Source of the DNA: Actinomycetota bacterium
Lineage (GTDB): Bacteria; Actinomycetota; Actinomycetes; S36-B12; CAIYMF01
DNA: 32,463 nt
Assembly (NCBI GenBank): GCA_947455705.1
Contig: CANGPO010000026.1
Location: forward strand, 1-32,463
Direction of reading: 5' to 3'
A program made the position numbers and the translations under genes. Within the stretch, counting starts at the first letter, position 1. Every line of letters starts with the position of its first letter. The notes below the pieces were generated by a model. It was not told the origin of the DNA. It saw only the letters and a program-made list of their open reading frames with translations, and made no database searches. Below are positions 9,415 through 19,165 of the stretch, one piece after another.

Positions 9415-9681
9415 TTAGGCGCTGAGCGACGAGGCCTGCGACGCAATGGCCGACTTGCGGTTCGCGGCCTGGTTCTTGTGAATAACACCCTTGCTCGCTG
9501 CCTTATCGAGCAGGCGCGTTGCTGCGCGAGCGTATTCGGCGGCGGCGGCAGCGTCACCAGCCGCAGCGGCCTCGCGGAAGCGACGCACTGCGGTCTTGAG
9601 GGACGAACGGGTCGCCTTGTTGCGCTGGCGGGCCAACTCGTTCGTACGGTTACGCTTGATCTGCGACTTGATATTCGCCAC
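9415..9681 (-). CDS. rpsT: 30S ribosomal protein S20
   Basis: A small basic protein that binds the 5' domain of 16S rRNA early in 30S assembly. The N-terminus [14 protein letters not shown], the [16 protein letters not shown] helix and the C-terminal [13 protein letters not shown] segment are diagnostic for S20. The open frame extends to 9732, but the family starts right at (M)ANIKSQ, so the GTG at 9681 is the start, giving the standard 88 residues. AAGG lies about eleven bases upstream. It is transcribed against its neighbours, alone, and ends at a strong terminator. Confidence 0.97.
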   Translation of the reverse strand: MANIKSQIKRNRTNELARQRNKATRSSLKTAVRRFREAAAAGDAAAAAEYARAATRLLDKAASKGVIHKNQAANRKSAIASQASSLSA

Positions 9682-9867
9682 GGTGCTCTGTGCCTTTTCG
9701 TTACGGGTGTCGTGCCGGATAGTGCGAACCAACGTTAGTGCGCAGGTCCGACTCGTCAGGGTACCTGCTTAGGGTCACTCCGGACAAATCCATGCTGCCA
9801 TAACCGTGCGTAACGACATATCTGCCGGTTGAGAGACGCTGCGTGACGGTTGGCCGATAAAAACGAA

Positions 9868-9885
9868 CAAATAGGGAACTATTTG
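9868..9885. promoter_or_regulatory. AT-rich inverted repeat between rpsT and the S8 peptidase
   Basis: CAAATAG-GGAA-CTATTTG is a perfect 7-bp inverted repeat in the gap between two divergent genes, 80 bases before the peptidase GTG. It is the most AT-rich patch in the gap (9682-9964). It could be an operator or a small hairpin. I could not assign convincing -35/-10 boxes around it. Confidence 0.35.
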
Positions 9886-9964
9886 CGCAAAATTGTTGCC
9901 GTAGAGGCCTTTCGGCGGCACTCTATGCGGCATTGATCAATTCCTGCATCGTCAAGGAGTTCTC

Positions 9965-12952
9965 GTGGCCCGCTCTTTCGGATTGAACCGCACGTCCTCG
10001 GCTGTGGGGGTGGCCCTGGCTGCCATTGCTGCTCTGCTCGTCAGTCTGCTGACTGTCACAGTCGGCCCTGCGTCCGCGACTCCCAAAATCCATGTGGATT
10101 CCACGGCCAAGTACATCGTGTCGTTCGCCGATCCATCGCTTGCTCGTTACAAGGGCGGTATCAAGGGCCTGCCGCGCACAGCTGCGGTCAAGGGCCATCG
10201 CCTCAACACCAAGACCGCTGCGGCCGCGAAGTACCGCACCCATCTGTTGAACAGGCAGCGGGCGACCTTGGCGAAGGTGGGACATGTTCGTGTGCTCGCC
10301 ACGTTCACCAGCGTCTTTTCCGGGGCTGCGGTCGAGTTGACGGCAACGCAGGCGAATAAGTTGCGCTCGCAGAAGGGGGTTCTGGGGGTTTTCAAGAACG
10401 AAATCCTTAAGCCCGATGCCATTCCAGCTGGCGATACGTCTGCATTCGTGGGCCTTACCGGTAGCGGTGCCTGGGACAAGGTTGGTGGCCGCGACAAGGC
10501 GGGCAAGAACGTCGTCGTCGGTGTGATCGACACCGGCATCTGGCCGGAGAGCAAGTCCTTCGCGGCGCTGCCCGACACCAAGGGTGTTCCGTCAACCTGG
10601 CATGGAGTCTGTGAGACCGGTCAAGACTGGACGGCCAAGAACTGCAACAACAAGATCATTGGTGCGCGTTACTACGTCGATGGCTTCGGCGGCCCAAGTG
10701 CCCTCCTGCCGGAGGAGTACCTCTCACCGCGTGACGGTGATGGCCACGGTAGCCACACCTCGTCTACCGCCGCGGGTGACTACGGAGTACATGCCGTCAT
10801 CAACGGCACCAGCATGGGTTCGATCTCCGGTGTCGCTCCAGCGGCTCGCATCGCTGTCTACAAGGTCTGCTGGAACGGCGATGCCGGTGGTTGCGCGACG
10901 ATCGACAGCATGAACGCGATCGAGGATGCGATCAATGATGGTGTCGACGTTTTGAATTTCTCCATCGGTGGAGCCACGAGCACGAACAATGACCCGGTTT
11001 CCTTGGCGTTCTTCGACGCTGCCGCTGCGGGCGTTTTCGTCTCGACGTCAGCAGGTAACTCCGGCCCAACGCCGAGCACGGTGAACCACGACGCTCCCTG
11101 GGAGATGACCGTAGCCGCAGGCACCACAGATCGCGTCGGTCGCGGGGTCGTCAGCCTTGGAGATGGCGCATCCTTCACCGGTGTTTCGTCACCGAATGCC
11201 GGTGCTGGTCCCGCCCCGCTCGTCCTGTCAACGAATGCAGGACTCCCAACGGCGACGGCCGATGACGCACGACTGTGCGCCCCCGGTGCACTCGATCCGG
11301 CTGTTGTTAAGGGTGCGATCGTCGTGTGTGATCGTGGTTTCTACGCCCGCACCGACAAGAGCTATGCAGTCTTGGCTGCTGGTGGCGTCGGGATGGTGCT
11401 GGCCAACGTCGGCCCCAACTCGTTGGACGCCGATGTTCACTATGTGCCCACTGTGCACGTCGATGTGGTAGCGGGTGCTGCGATCAAGGCATATGCGGCC
11501 ACCCCAGGTGCGACTGCAACACTGTCCAAGGGTGCATTCGTCTCCGGTGTTGAAGGACCTTACGTCGCAAGCTTCTCGTCGCGTGGCCCATCACTCGTCG
11601 GTGATGGCGACATGATCAAGCCGGACATCATGGCTCCGGGTGTCGACATCTTGGCAGCCGTGGCTCCGCCGTCGAATGCTGGTCGGTCGTTCGACTTCTA
11701 CAGCGGCACCTCAATGGCCTCACCGCATATCGCCGGCATGGGCGCACTGATGAAGCAGGCACATCCCGACTGGTCGCCGATGGCGATCAAGTCAGCTCTG
11801 ATGACAAGTGCGGATCAGGTCGACAACAAGGGTGTTGCCCTTGAGGGAACGCCACTTGATTACGGAGCTGGTGAAGTCAATGTCACTCGTGCAATGAAGG
11901 CCGGCTTGGTGTACGACAGCAACTTCATCGACTGGTACGGCTACCTGTGTGCCACAGAGTGGGGTAACGACACCTGCGATTACTACGGCATCCCAACCTT
12001 CGATGCCAGTGATTTCAACTACGCATCGATCGCTATCGGATCCTTAGCGGGTCAGCAAAAGGTGACTCGCACTGTCACTCAGACGTGGGCAGAAAAGGCC
12101 GACTGGGTACCGTCCATCAAGGCACCTGCGGGCATCAACGTGACGGTGTCACCATCGCACGTGGTTCTGCGTAAGGGTCAGTCAGCGACCTTCACCTACA
12201 CGTTCACCCGTACGACGGCGGCCCTTGACGAGTACACGTTCGGAACCGTCACGTTGAAGGACCGTCTTGCTGACCAGAAGGCGAACCCGCCGATGGTGAG
12301 TCAGATCGCGATTCGTCCGGTTGCGCTATCCCTGCCCGGTGAGGTTGCCGGTGCCGGAGCGGCTGGATCCACGTCGTTCACGGGTACCGCTGGCTACGCA
12401 GGAGCACTCGGTTCGACGGTGGCCGGCCTTGTTGCGGCCAGCGAGCAGGATGCACCCGTTTCGGGTGCTACAGGCGGATCCTTTGATGTAGGCAACCCGG
12501 CCGCTGGTCCACACACGGCGCACTTCACCGTCAACGTGCCAGCCGGTACGAACTTGTCGAGGTTCTCCACCTTCGCCAGTGATTATGCCGCCGGCGATGA
12601 CCTCGATCTGTTCGTCTACTCCGCGGGTACCTTGGTAGGGGCCTCAGCGGGTGGTACGGCTGACGAGCAGGTGGATCTGGTCGCACCGGATGCAGGTACG
12701 TATGACGTCTATGTAGACGCCTACGCCCTCACGGCCGGATCGGCCAACGTCCGTCAATTCACATGGAACCTAAGCTCGACGAACGAGGGCAACCTCACCG
12801 TCGCAGCGCCGGCATCGGTCACCGTGGCGGGTGCCGTTCCGGTCACGGCGAACTGGTCTGGCCTGACGGCCGGCCAACGCTATCTCGGTGCGATCACGTG
12901 GAATGACGGCACCAACGATGTCGCTCAGACCCTGGTTCGCGTCGACGGCTGA
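9965..12952 (+). CDS. Secreted subtilisin-like (S8) serine peptidase with PA domain
   Basis: A predicted extracellular protease of 995 residues. A signal peptide (basic start, hydrophobic 13-34) ends near the ASA site at 36-38. An I9-type propeptide follows (about 49-150, KYIVSFADPSL). The catalytic domain carries D189 (GVIDTGIW), H261 (GDGHGSHTSS), oxyanion N365 (AGNSGP) and S583 (GTSMASPH). A PA domain is inserted at about 430-525. The C-terminal part holds a fibronectin-III-like region (about 690-785) and a PPC-like beta domain (about 845-935), without LPXTG motif or terminal membrane anchor. The DTGIWPESKSF and CNNKIIGARYY motifs and the inserted PA domain match the cucumisin-like (plant-type) subtilases. 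Start: GTG with AAGGAG five bases upstream. The gene is monocistronic, with its own upstream gap and a stem-loop after it. Confidence 0.95.
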   Translation: MARSFGLNRTSSAVGVALAAIAALLVSLLTVTVGPASATPKIHVDSTAKYIVSFADPSLARYKGGIKGLPRTAAVKGHRLNTKTAAAAKYRTHLLNRQRATLAKVGHVRVLATFTSVFSGAAVELTATQANKLRSQKGVLGVFKNEILKPDAIPAGDTSAFVGLTGSGAWDKVGGRDKAGKNVVVGVIDTGIWPESKSFAALPDTKGVPSTWHGVCETGQDWTAKNCNNKIIGARYYVDGFGGPSALLPEEYLSPRDGDGHGSHTSSTAAGDYGVHAVINGTSMGSISGVAPAARIAVYKVCWNGDAGGCATIDSMNAIEDAINDGVDVLNFSIGGATSTNNDPVSLAFFDAAAAGVFVSTSAGNSGPTPSTVNHDAPWEMTVAAGTTDRVGRGVVSLGDGASFTGVSSPNAGAGPAPLVLSTNAGLPTATADDARLCAPGALDPAVVKGAIVVCDRGFYARTDKSYAVLAAGGVGMVLANVGPNSLDADVHYVPTVHVDVVAGAAIKAYAATPGATATLSKGAFVSGVEGPYVASFSSRGPSLVGDGDMIKPDIMAPGVDILAAVAPPSNAGRSFDFYSGTSMASPHIAGMGALMKQAHPDWSPMAIKSALMTSADQVDNKGVALEGTPLDYGAGEVNVTRAMKAGLVYDSNFIDWYGYLCATEWGNDTCDYYGIPTFDASDFNYASIAIGSLAGQQKVTRTVTQTWAEKADWVPSIKAPAGINVTVSPSHVVLRKGQSATFTYTFTRTTAALDEYTFGTVTLKDRLADQKANPPMVSQIAIRPVALSLPGEVAGAGAAGSTSFTGTAGYAGALGSTVAGLVAASEQDAPVSGATGGSFDVGNPAAGPHTAHFTVNVPAGTNLSRFSTFASDYAAGDDLDLFVYSAGTLVGASAGGTADEQVDLVAPDAGTYDVYVDAYALTAGSANVRQFTWNLSSTNEGNLTVAAPASVTVAGAVPVTANWSGLTAGQRYLGAITWNDGTNDVAQTLVRVDG

Positions 12953-12968
12953 CGCCGTACCTACATCT

Positions 12969-13009
12969 CGCTGCGGGCCTGTCGGACTAGATCCGGCCGG
13001 CCCGCAGCG
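12969..13009 (+). terminator. Strong stem-loop after the S8 peptidase gene
   Basis: CGCTGCGGGCC and GGCCCGCAGCG form a perfect 11-bp GC-rich stem around a 19-base loop, 16 bases past the peptidase stop and about 90 bases before lepA. No T-tract follows, as is common for actinobacterial terminators. Termination is inferred from position and stability. Confidence 0.55.
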
Positions 13010-13099
13010 CTGTGACGGGCCATGTCAGTTCGGTGTCAGCGCCGGTTCATGGGACGATAGGCAGATACCGTTCGCACTAGTAAGGACTCACTGACTCAC

Positions 13100-14947
13100 G
13101 TGGCCAACTCGTCTGCACCCAAGCCGGGTTCGACCGACCCTTCGGTGATCCGCAATTTCTGCATCATTGCCCATATCGACCACGGTAAATCGACGCTGGC
13201 CGATCGTATGCTGCAGATCACCGGTGTTGTCGACTCACGGCAGATGCGCGCGCAGTACCTCGACCGGATGGATATCGAGCGTGAGCGCGGTATCACCATC
13301 AAGAGTCAGGCCGTGCGGCTACCGTTCACGGCCGATGACGGTGTGACGTACATCCTGAATTTGATTGATACCCCCGGGCACGTTGACTTCACCTATGAGG
13401 TGTCGCGAAGCCTGGCCGCCTGTGAGGGCGCGATCCTGCTGGTGGATGCGGCCCAGGGCATCGAGGCGCAGACGCTGGCCAACCTCTACCTTGCGCTGGA
13501 GAACGACCTGCAGGTCATTCCCGTCCTCAACAAGATTGATTTGCCAGCTGCTCAACCCGAAAAGTATGCGGCCGAACTTGCCCACATCATCGGGTGTGAT
13601 CCCGCCGACGTTCTCAAGGTGAGTGCCAAGACGGGCGTTGGCGTTGGAGAGCTTCTTAATGAGGTTGTGAAACTCATTCCGGCTCCCATCGGTAACGCAG
13701 ATGCGCCAGCCCGGGCCATGATCTTTGACTCGGTCTACGACACTTACCGCGGTGTCGTGACGTATGTGCGCGTCATCGACGGACAGCTCTCGACCCGTGA
13801 GCGCATCGCGATGATGAGCACCGGCGCTACCCACGAGTTGCTGGAAGTTGGCGTGATTTCCCCTGAGCCAGTGCCGTCGGCTGCGCTTGGTGTGGGAGAG
13901 GTCGGCTACCTCATCACCGGCGTGAAGGATGTTCGTCAGTCCCGTGTTGGTGACACTGTTACATCGTCACTTCGCGGTGCGACGGAGGCACTCGGGGGGT
14001 ATCGCGATCCCAAGCCGATGGTGTTCTCGGGGCTGTACCCACTTGATGGGTCTGACTATCCGCTACTGCGGGATGCGCTCGACAAGTTGAAGCTGAACGA
14101 TGCTGCCCTGGTGTACGAGCCAGAGACCTCAGTGGCACTTGGCTTTGGATTCCGTTGCGGATTCCTTGGATTGCTGCACCTTGAGATCGTGCGTGAACGC
14201 CTTGAGCGCGAGTTCAATCTCGATCTGATCTCTACCGCCCCGAACGTTGTCTACCGCGTGACGATGGACGATCGCAGTGAACTCATCGTCACGAATCCCA
14301 GTGAGTTTCCGTCGGGCAAAATTGCTGAGGTTAACGAACCTATTGTCCGTGCGACGATCCTTGCGCCGAGTGAGTACGTGGGCGCGATCATGGAACTGTG
14401 CCAGACCCGACGTGGTGCACTGATGGGCATGGATTATCTGTCTGAGGACCGCGTCGAACTGCGGTACACCTTGCCGCTGGCAGAAATCGTGTTCGACTTC
14501 TTTGATGCCTTGAAGTCAAAGACCAGGGGATATGCCTCACTCGACTATGAACCCATCGGTGAGCAGGCTTCCGACCTGGTGAAGGTCGACATACTTCTGC
14601 ATGGCGACGCGGTTGATGCGTTCTCAGCGATCGTGCATAAGGACAAGGCGTATGCCTACGGCGTGCACATGGCTGGAAAGCTGAAGGATTTGATCCCGCG
14701 CCAGCAGTTTGAGGTCCCCATTCAGGCCGCGATCGGTGCTCGAGTGATCGCGCGCGAAAGTATCCGCGCGATCCGTAAGGATGTTCTTGCCAAGTGCTAC
14801 GGCGGTGACATCAGCCGTAAGCGCAAGCTGCTTGAAAAGCAGAAGGAAGGCAAGAAGCGGATGAAGATGGTGGGCCGCGTCGAGGTGCCGCAAGAGGCCT
14901 TCATCGCGGCACTGTCAACGGACGAATCGCCAGCCAAGCCGAAATAG
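13100..14947 (+). CDS. lepA: Elongation factor 4 (LepA) GTPase
   Basis: A translational GTPase that acts on the ribosome; EF4 has been linked to back-translocation and to 30S biogenesis. The 615-residue length is typical. G motifs are visible: HIDHGKST near 26-33 (G1), DTPGHVDF from D90 (G3) and NKID at 144-147 (G4). [14 protein letters not shown] is the switch I region with the LepA-type IKSQ. The unique C-terminal domain ends with [25 protein letters not shown], a LepA hallmark split here only by reading convenience. The GTG start has AAGGA about thirteen bases upstream, a long spacing, but no better start exists. Confidence 0.97.
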   Translation: MANSSAPKPGSTDPSVIRNFCIIAHIDHGKSTLADRMLQITGVVDSRQMRAQYLDRMDIERERGITIKSQAVRLPFTADDGVTYILNLIDTPGHVDFTYEVSRSLAACEGAILLVDAAQGIEAQTLANLYLALENDLQVIPVLNKIDLPAAQPEKYAAELAHIIGCDPADVLKVSAKTGVGVGELLNEVVKLIPAPIGNADAPARAMIFDSVYDTYRGVVTYVRVIDGQLSTRERIAMMSTGATHELLEVGVISPEPVPSAALGVGEVGYLITGVKDVRQSRVGDTVTSSLRGATEALGGYRDPKPMVFSGLYPLDGSDYPLLRDALDKLKLNDAALVYEPETSVALGFGFRCGFLGLLHLEIVRERLEREFNLDLISTAPNVVYRVTMDDRSELIVTNPSEFPSGKIAEVNEPIVRATILAPSEYVGAIMELCQTRRGALMGMDYLSEDRVELRYTLPLAEIVFDFFDALKSKTRGYASLDYEPIGEQASDLVKVDILLHGDAVDAFSAIVHKDKAYAYGVHMAGKLKDLIPRQQFEVPIQAAIGARVIARESIRAIRKDVLAKCYGGDISRKRKLLEKQKEGKKRMKMVGRVEVPQEAFIAALSTDESPAKPK

Positions 14948-15054
14948 TCTGTCCGGCGCGATCTGCTTGCGCGGAACCTGCGCATCTCGGCCATCGGCAC
15001 ACTACGCTTCGATACGAGAACTCTGGAACATCCGGAGCTGCCTGGGAGGTTGTC

Positions 15055-16929
15055 ATGTCCGAGTCACTCGTGCCGAGTGCTGGCCGCACCAGCGTCGCGC
15101 CTGAAACACTCCCAACCCCGGCGACGTCCATGGGTTCGTTGCTCATGGACCGCGTCAAGGCAACCCCTGCCCATGAGGCGTTCCGTTCACCAACCGATAA
15201 CGGCTGGGAATCATGGACGTGGGCACGCAGTAACGAACGGATCTCCGATCTGGCTGCCGGCTTCCTTTCCCTTGGCTTACAGCCTGAGGATCGCGTGGCG
15301 ATTGCCGCTGCAACTCGGCTGGAATGGATCTTTGCTGACCTCGCGGTGATGTGTGCCGGTGGCGCCACCACCACGGTGTATCCGTCGACGAACTCTGAAG
15401 ATGTTGCCTACATCATCAGTGATTCAGGGTCGCGGTTTGTGGTGGCCGAAGATGCCAAGCAGCTGGCCAAACTACTTGACCAGCGGGCAGCAATCGGCGG
15501 CGTTGACGTTGTCATCATGATGGACACCGCCGGTATTGACCCTGCCGTTCGTACTGATGGCTGGGTTATCACCCTCGATGATCTAGCCGCGCGCGGTCGT
15601 ACGCTGTTGGCCTCGGATCCAGATGCGGTAACTCGTGCGACGCAGGCGGTTCATTCCGATCACTTGGCCACGTTGATCTATACGTCCGGCACAACGGGTA
15701 AGCCCAAGGGTGTCGAACTCACGCATAAGAATTGGACGTACGAGGGCGCCGCCATTGATGCGATGGGTTTGATCAAGGATCCGTTGAATAAGACGCATTT
15801 CCTGTGGCTTCCACTTTCACACTCATTCGGCAAAGTGCTCATCTCTGCCCAGTTACAACTTGGGTTTACCACCGCGGTTGACGGTCGCGTCGACAAGATC
15901 GTCGACAACCTGGCTGAGATCAAGCCAAACTTCATGGGTGGCGCACCGCGCATCTTCGAAAAGGTCTATGCGCGCGTGGTGTCAACCACGGAATCCGAGG
16001 GTGGTGCGAAGGCATCGATCTTCACCTGGGCAATCGGCATTGGTAAGCAGGTTGCCGAGTTGACTCTGGCCGGAAAGTCGGTGCCTTTCGCCCTGTCAGC
16101 GCAGCACAAAATCGCCGATCGCTTGGTCTTTAGCAAGGTGCGCGAGCGTCTTGGCGGAAACATCGACTTCATGATTTCTGGCTCAGCAGCCCTGTCTAAA
16201 GATGTCAGCATGTGGTTCGCCGCCGTTGGCCTGCCGATTCTGGAAGGGTATGGGCTCACGGAAACCTCGGCCGGCGCTTGCGTTGGACGTCTGGATCACA
16301 ACTGGGTTGGCACCGTTGGCCTACCGTTCCCTGGCACGCAGGCGCGCATCGCGGACGACGGCGAGATCCTGCTGCGCGGTGATGGCATCATGCGTGGCTA
16401 TCACAATCTGCCGGACGCTACCGCTGAGGTCTTGATCGGTGATGGCTGGTTTGCCACAGGTGACATCGGTGAGATCGACGATGACGGCTATGTGCGCATC
16501 ACTGATCGCAAGAAGGATCTCGTCAAGACCAGTGGTGGTAAGTACATCGCGCCGGCATTGATTGAATCGCGGTTCAAGGCGCTGTGTCCGATTTTGGGCA
16601 ATGTGATCGTGCATGCCAATGGTCGTAACTACGCAACTGCGATCGTCACCCTTGATCCCGACGTGACGGCGGGTGTTGCTCGTTCTGCTGGGATCGAAGG
16701 TGGCATGGCCGAGTGGGCCGCGGCACCCGAGATCGACAAGATCGTGCGTGATGCGGTGACGGAGTTGAACACTGGGCTTAACCGCTGGGAGACGATTAAG
16801 GATGTGCGCATCCTGCCTCGTGATCTCTCGGTTGAAGAGGGTGAACTCACCCCGAGCTTGAAGATCAAGCGCAAGGTTGTTGAGACCACGTTCGCCGATG
16901 TCATTGAATCGATGTATCCGAATTCATGA
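15055..16929 (+). CDS. Long-chain fatty-acid-CoA ligase (AMP-forming)
   Basis: An adenylate-forming enzyme of 624 residues, predicted to activate a fatty acid with ATP and transfer it to coenzyme A. The phosphate-binding loop TSGTTGKPKG starts at T210; the GYGLTETS motif and the TGDIGEIDDDGYVRITDRKKD hinge region (split by the D and RKKD residues typical of the family) follow, with TSGGKYIAP near the catalytic C-terminal lysine region. The domain layout matches FadD15/ACSL-type ligases. GGAGG five bases before the ATG is a strong ribosome site. Its place between lepA and hemW is recurrent in actinobacteria, but the natural chain length cannot be read from sequence. Confidence 0.92.
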   Translation: MSESLVPSAGRTSVAPETLPTPATSMGSLLMDRVKATPAHEAFRSPTDNGWESWTWARSNERISDLAAGFLSLGLQPEDRVAIAAATRLEWIFADLAVMCAGGATTTVYPSTNSEDVAYIISDSGSRFVVAEDAKQLAKLLDQRAAIGGVDVVIMMDTAGIDPAVRTDGWVITLDDLAARGRTLLASDPDAVTRATQAVHSDHLATLIYTSGTTGKPKGVELTHKNWTYEGAAIDAMGLIKDPLNKTHFLWLPLSHSFGKVLISAQLQLGFTTAVDGRVDKIVDNLAEIKPNFMGGAPRIFEKVYARVVSTTESEGGAKASIFTWAIGIGKQVAELTLAGKSVPFALSAQHKIADRLVFSKVRERLGGNIDFMISGSAALSKDVSMWFAAVGLPILEGYGLTETSAGACVGRLDHNWVGTVGLPFPGTQARIADDGEILLRGDGIMRGYHNLPDATAEVLIGDGWFATGDIGEIDDDGYVRITDRKKDLVKTSGGKYIAPALIESRFKALCPILGNVIVHANGRNYATAIVTLDPDVTAGVARSAGIEGGMAEWAAAPEIDKIVRDAVTELNTGLNRWETIKDVRILPRDLSVEEGELTPSLKIKRKVVETTFADVIESMYPNS

Positions 16930-16950
16930 GCTCCGTCCGCTTGAAAACCA

Positions 16951-18168
16951 ATGCCCTCTCTGCCAGTTGAGGGCGAACCGGCTCCGGTTGATGGATCACT
17001 GCCGCCTGCCTCGGCCGATGCATTCGGACAGCGACCGCTGTCGTTCTATGTTCACGTTCCATACTGTGCAAGCCGCTGTGGTTACTGTGATTTCAACACC
17101 TACACCGCCGCTGAACTTGGTGCTTCTGCATCACAGAGTGGCTACGCAGCCCAGGCGGTAGCAGAGGTACGCCTTGCCCGTCAGGTGTTGGGTGATCGCG
17201 AAGTTCCGCTGTCGACAGTGTTCTTCGGTGGTGGAACACCAACCCTGCTGCCCGCCCAAGACCTGGCCCGCATGCTTGGCGCGATTCGCGATGAGTTTGG
17301 TCTTGCGGCCGATGCTGAGGTGACGACGGAGGCAAATCCTGATTCAGTCACCCCTGAATCGCTGGAGCTTCTGCGCGCTGCTGGGTTCACCCGCATCTCG
17401 TTTGGAATGCAAAGTGTTGCCACACATGTGCTTGCCGTACTTGAGAGAACACATACTCCCGGTAGAGCCATCGAAGCGATTCGTGATGCGCGCGCTGCAG
17501 GATTCGCGCACGTGAACGTGGATTTGATCTATGCCACGCCAGGGGAGACTCGTGACGATTTTGCGCGCTCACTTGATGCGGCGATCTCAAGCGGAGCAGA
17601 CCACGTATCGGCGTACTCGCTGATTGTCGAAGAGGGTACGCGCTTGGCAGGCAAGGTCCGTCGGGGCGACATCGCAGACGTCGAGGACGATGTAGCGGCC
17701 GATCGTTACGTCCAGGCTGATGAGGCGTTTACCGCCGCTGGCATGCACTGGTACGAGGTGAGCAACTGGGCCCAGCCCAATGGCGAATGTCGCCACAATC
17801 TGGCGTACTGGCGAAGTGATGACTGGTGGGGGATTGGACCCGGTGCGCACTCACATATCGCTGGTACTCGCTGGTGGAATGTGCGGCATCCCAGTGCGTA
17901 TGGCGATCGGATCAATGCGGGTCTAAGCCCTGCCCAGGCGCGGGAAATCTTGACCAAGGATCAGCAACGTGACGAGCAGATCCTGCTCGGGATCCGGTTA
18001 CGTGAAGGACTTGAGGCTGGCACTCTGTCCGCAACTCAGCTGAGCGTCGTCGATGCTGCGATGGGTGACGGCTTGGTGCACGGGGATTGGGCCGCGTCCG
18101 GACGAGTCACGCTCACGCAAAAGGGGCGCCTGCTCGCAGATCGTCTTGCCATTGATCTACTGAGCTAG
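16951..18168 (+). CDS. hemW: HemW-type radical SAM protein (heme chaperone)
   Basis: A 405-residue radical SAM protein of the HemN/HemW family. The cluster motif is C39-x3-C43-x2-C46 within YCASRCGYCDF, followed by FFGGGTPTLL (SAM binding) and a C-terminal HemN domain (from about 310). It lacks the extra N-terminal extension of true coproporphyrinogen dehydrogenases, and in this actinobacterial neighbourhood the gene is normally HemW, which binds heme and delivers it to respiratory proteins rather than oxidising coproporphyrinogen. The start has no clear Shine-Dalgarno, and the ATG lies 21 bases after the ligase stop, suggesting translational coupling. Confidence 0.88.
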   Translation: MPSLPVEGEPAPVDGSLPPASADAFGQRPLSFYVHVPYCASRCGYCDFNTYTAAELGASASQSGYAAQAVAEVRLARQVLGDREVPLSTVFFGGGTPTLLPAQDLARMLGAIRDEFGLAADAEVTTEANPDSVTPESLELLRAAGFTRISFGMQSVATHVLAVLERTHTPGRAIEAIRDARAAGFAHVNVDLIYATPGETRDDFARSLDAAISSGADHVSAYSLIVEEGTRLAGKVRRGDIADVEDDVAADRYVQADEAFTAAGMHWYEVSNWAQPNGECRHNLAYWRSDDWWGIGPGAHSHIAGTRWWNVRHPSAYGDRINAGLSPAQAREILTKDQQRDEQILLGIRLREGLEAGTLSATQLSVVDAAMGDGLVHGDWAASGRVTLTQKGRLLADRLAIDLLS

Positions 18169-18192
18169 CGCCCCTGATGCGATGGACGGATG

Positions 18193-19050
18193 TTATGCCG
18201 GTGCGATGGCCTGAGCGTTGACCTGACGGTATACGTGAGCGGTGATCAGGGCCATGAATGGCGTGACGAAGAACGTGCCAATGCCGCAGGTGCAGATCGA
18301 AATCAATCCGCCGGCAATGACGATCAGAATGAGCAGGATAACCGCGCCGAGATTACCGGTGACCTGCTTGAAGCTCTTCGAAAATGCTTCGCCTACCCCA
18401 GCACCCGTGTCGAGTGAGTGCCATGGCGCGAAGATCAGTAGTACGGAAACAATCAACGCTCCGATACACAAGGCCAGCAAGCCCAGTGCGATGCATAGGC
18501 CCATCACAATGCTGGTGATGATGAACGGCACCAGATTCTCACTGCTCATCAACATGTCGAATCGTGGCGCCTCACCTTGAGTGCGCTTAAGGGCTGCTCG
18601 GTAAAGGCCCACCGTTGCCAAGAAAGACAACACTGACAGTAGGAACAGCAGGATCAGCGCGATCGCACCGGGATTGTTCTGACCGTTGTTGTTCCGTTGA
18701 ACGAAGCTGGTCAAGAAGTTGATGACCGCTGGGATGGCTGCCAAGCCGATCAGCACGCCAAGGTTTTTCTGAAGTACTGCCATCGACCAGGAGAAAGCCT
18801 CACCAATGTTCACTCCGCCTGCCCGGTAGGGCACGGGTGCACCGGCACCATCACCGCCACCTGGGTAGGACGGTGGGCCGACGGGTGGTGCTGTTGGAGG
18901 TGCCGGTGGCACAGGGGGTGCGGGTGGCACAGGGGGTTCTGGTGGCACAGGGGGTGCGGGTGGCTCAACTGGCGTGGTGGGCTCAGGTACTGAATCGCCA
19001 CTCGGCAGGTTGAACTCTGGTCCCTCCGGTGGTGGAGTTGGAAAGCTCAT
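18193..19050 (-). CDS. Proline-rich multi-pass membrane protein, function unknown
   Basis: A 285-residue protein I cannot assign to a characterised function. The first 75 residues are a Pro/Val/Glu-rich cytoplasmic or exposed tail built from PPVPPxP-type units. The rest contains about five to six hydrophobic helices (near 95-113, 128-150, 174-209, 234-252 and 253-273). The layout resembles actinobacterial proteins with a proline-rich N-terminus before a DUF975- or GPDP-membrane-domain-like bundle. GAGGGG lies a few bases before the ATG. It is convergent with hemW and divergent from hrcA, so it is a single-gene unit. Confidence 0.82.
   Translation of the reverse strand: MSFPTPPPEGPEFNLPSGDSVPEPTTPVEPPAPPVPPEPPVPPAPPVPPAPPTAPPVGPPSYPGGGDGAGAPVPYRAGGVNIGEAFSWSMAVLQKNLGVLIGLAAIPAVINFLTSFVQRNNNGQNNPGAIALILLFLLSVLSFLATVGLYRAALKRTQGEAPRFDMLMSSENLVPFIITSIVMGLCIALGLLALCIGALIVSVLLIFAPWHSLDTGAGVGEAFSKSFKQVTGNLGAVILLILIVIAGGLISICTCGIGTFFVTPFMALITAHVYRQVNAQAIAPA
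18905..18958. repeat. 18-bp tandem repeat in the proline-rich tail
   Basis: Three units of GGTGGCACAGGGGGTGCG (the middle one ending TTCT) run from 18905 to 18958, with decayed copies on both sides. On the coding (minus) strand they encode the PPVPPA/PPVPPE hexapeptides. The length is a multiple of three, so gain or loss would keep the frame. Confidence 0.8.
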
Positions 19051-19165
19051 GTTGATATCCCCTCTCGCCCGCCCCGTGCGGACCTACCACCTACCGTACC
19101 GATTCATATGGGTGGAAACCGTCCTTTTCGCGTCGAAATGAGTGTTCGGTTCAAACACCGTAGAC

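Noticed and set aside
9682-9732. 17-codon N-terminal extension of S20
   Set aside because: S20 starts at ANIKSQ throughout the family, and a GTG with upstream AAGG is present exactly there.
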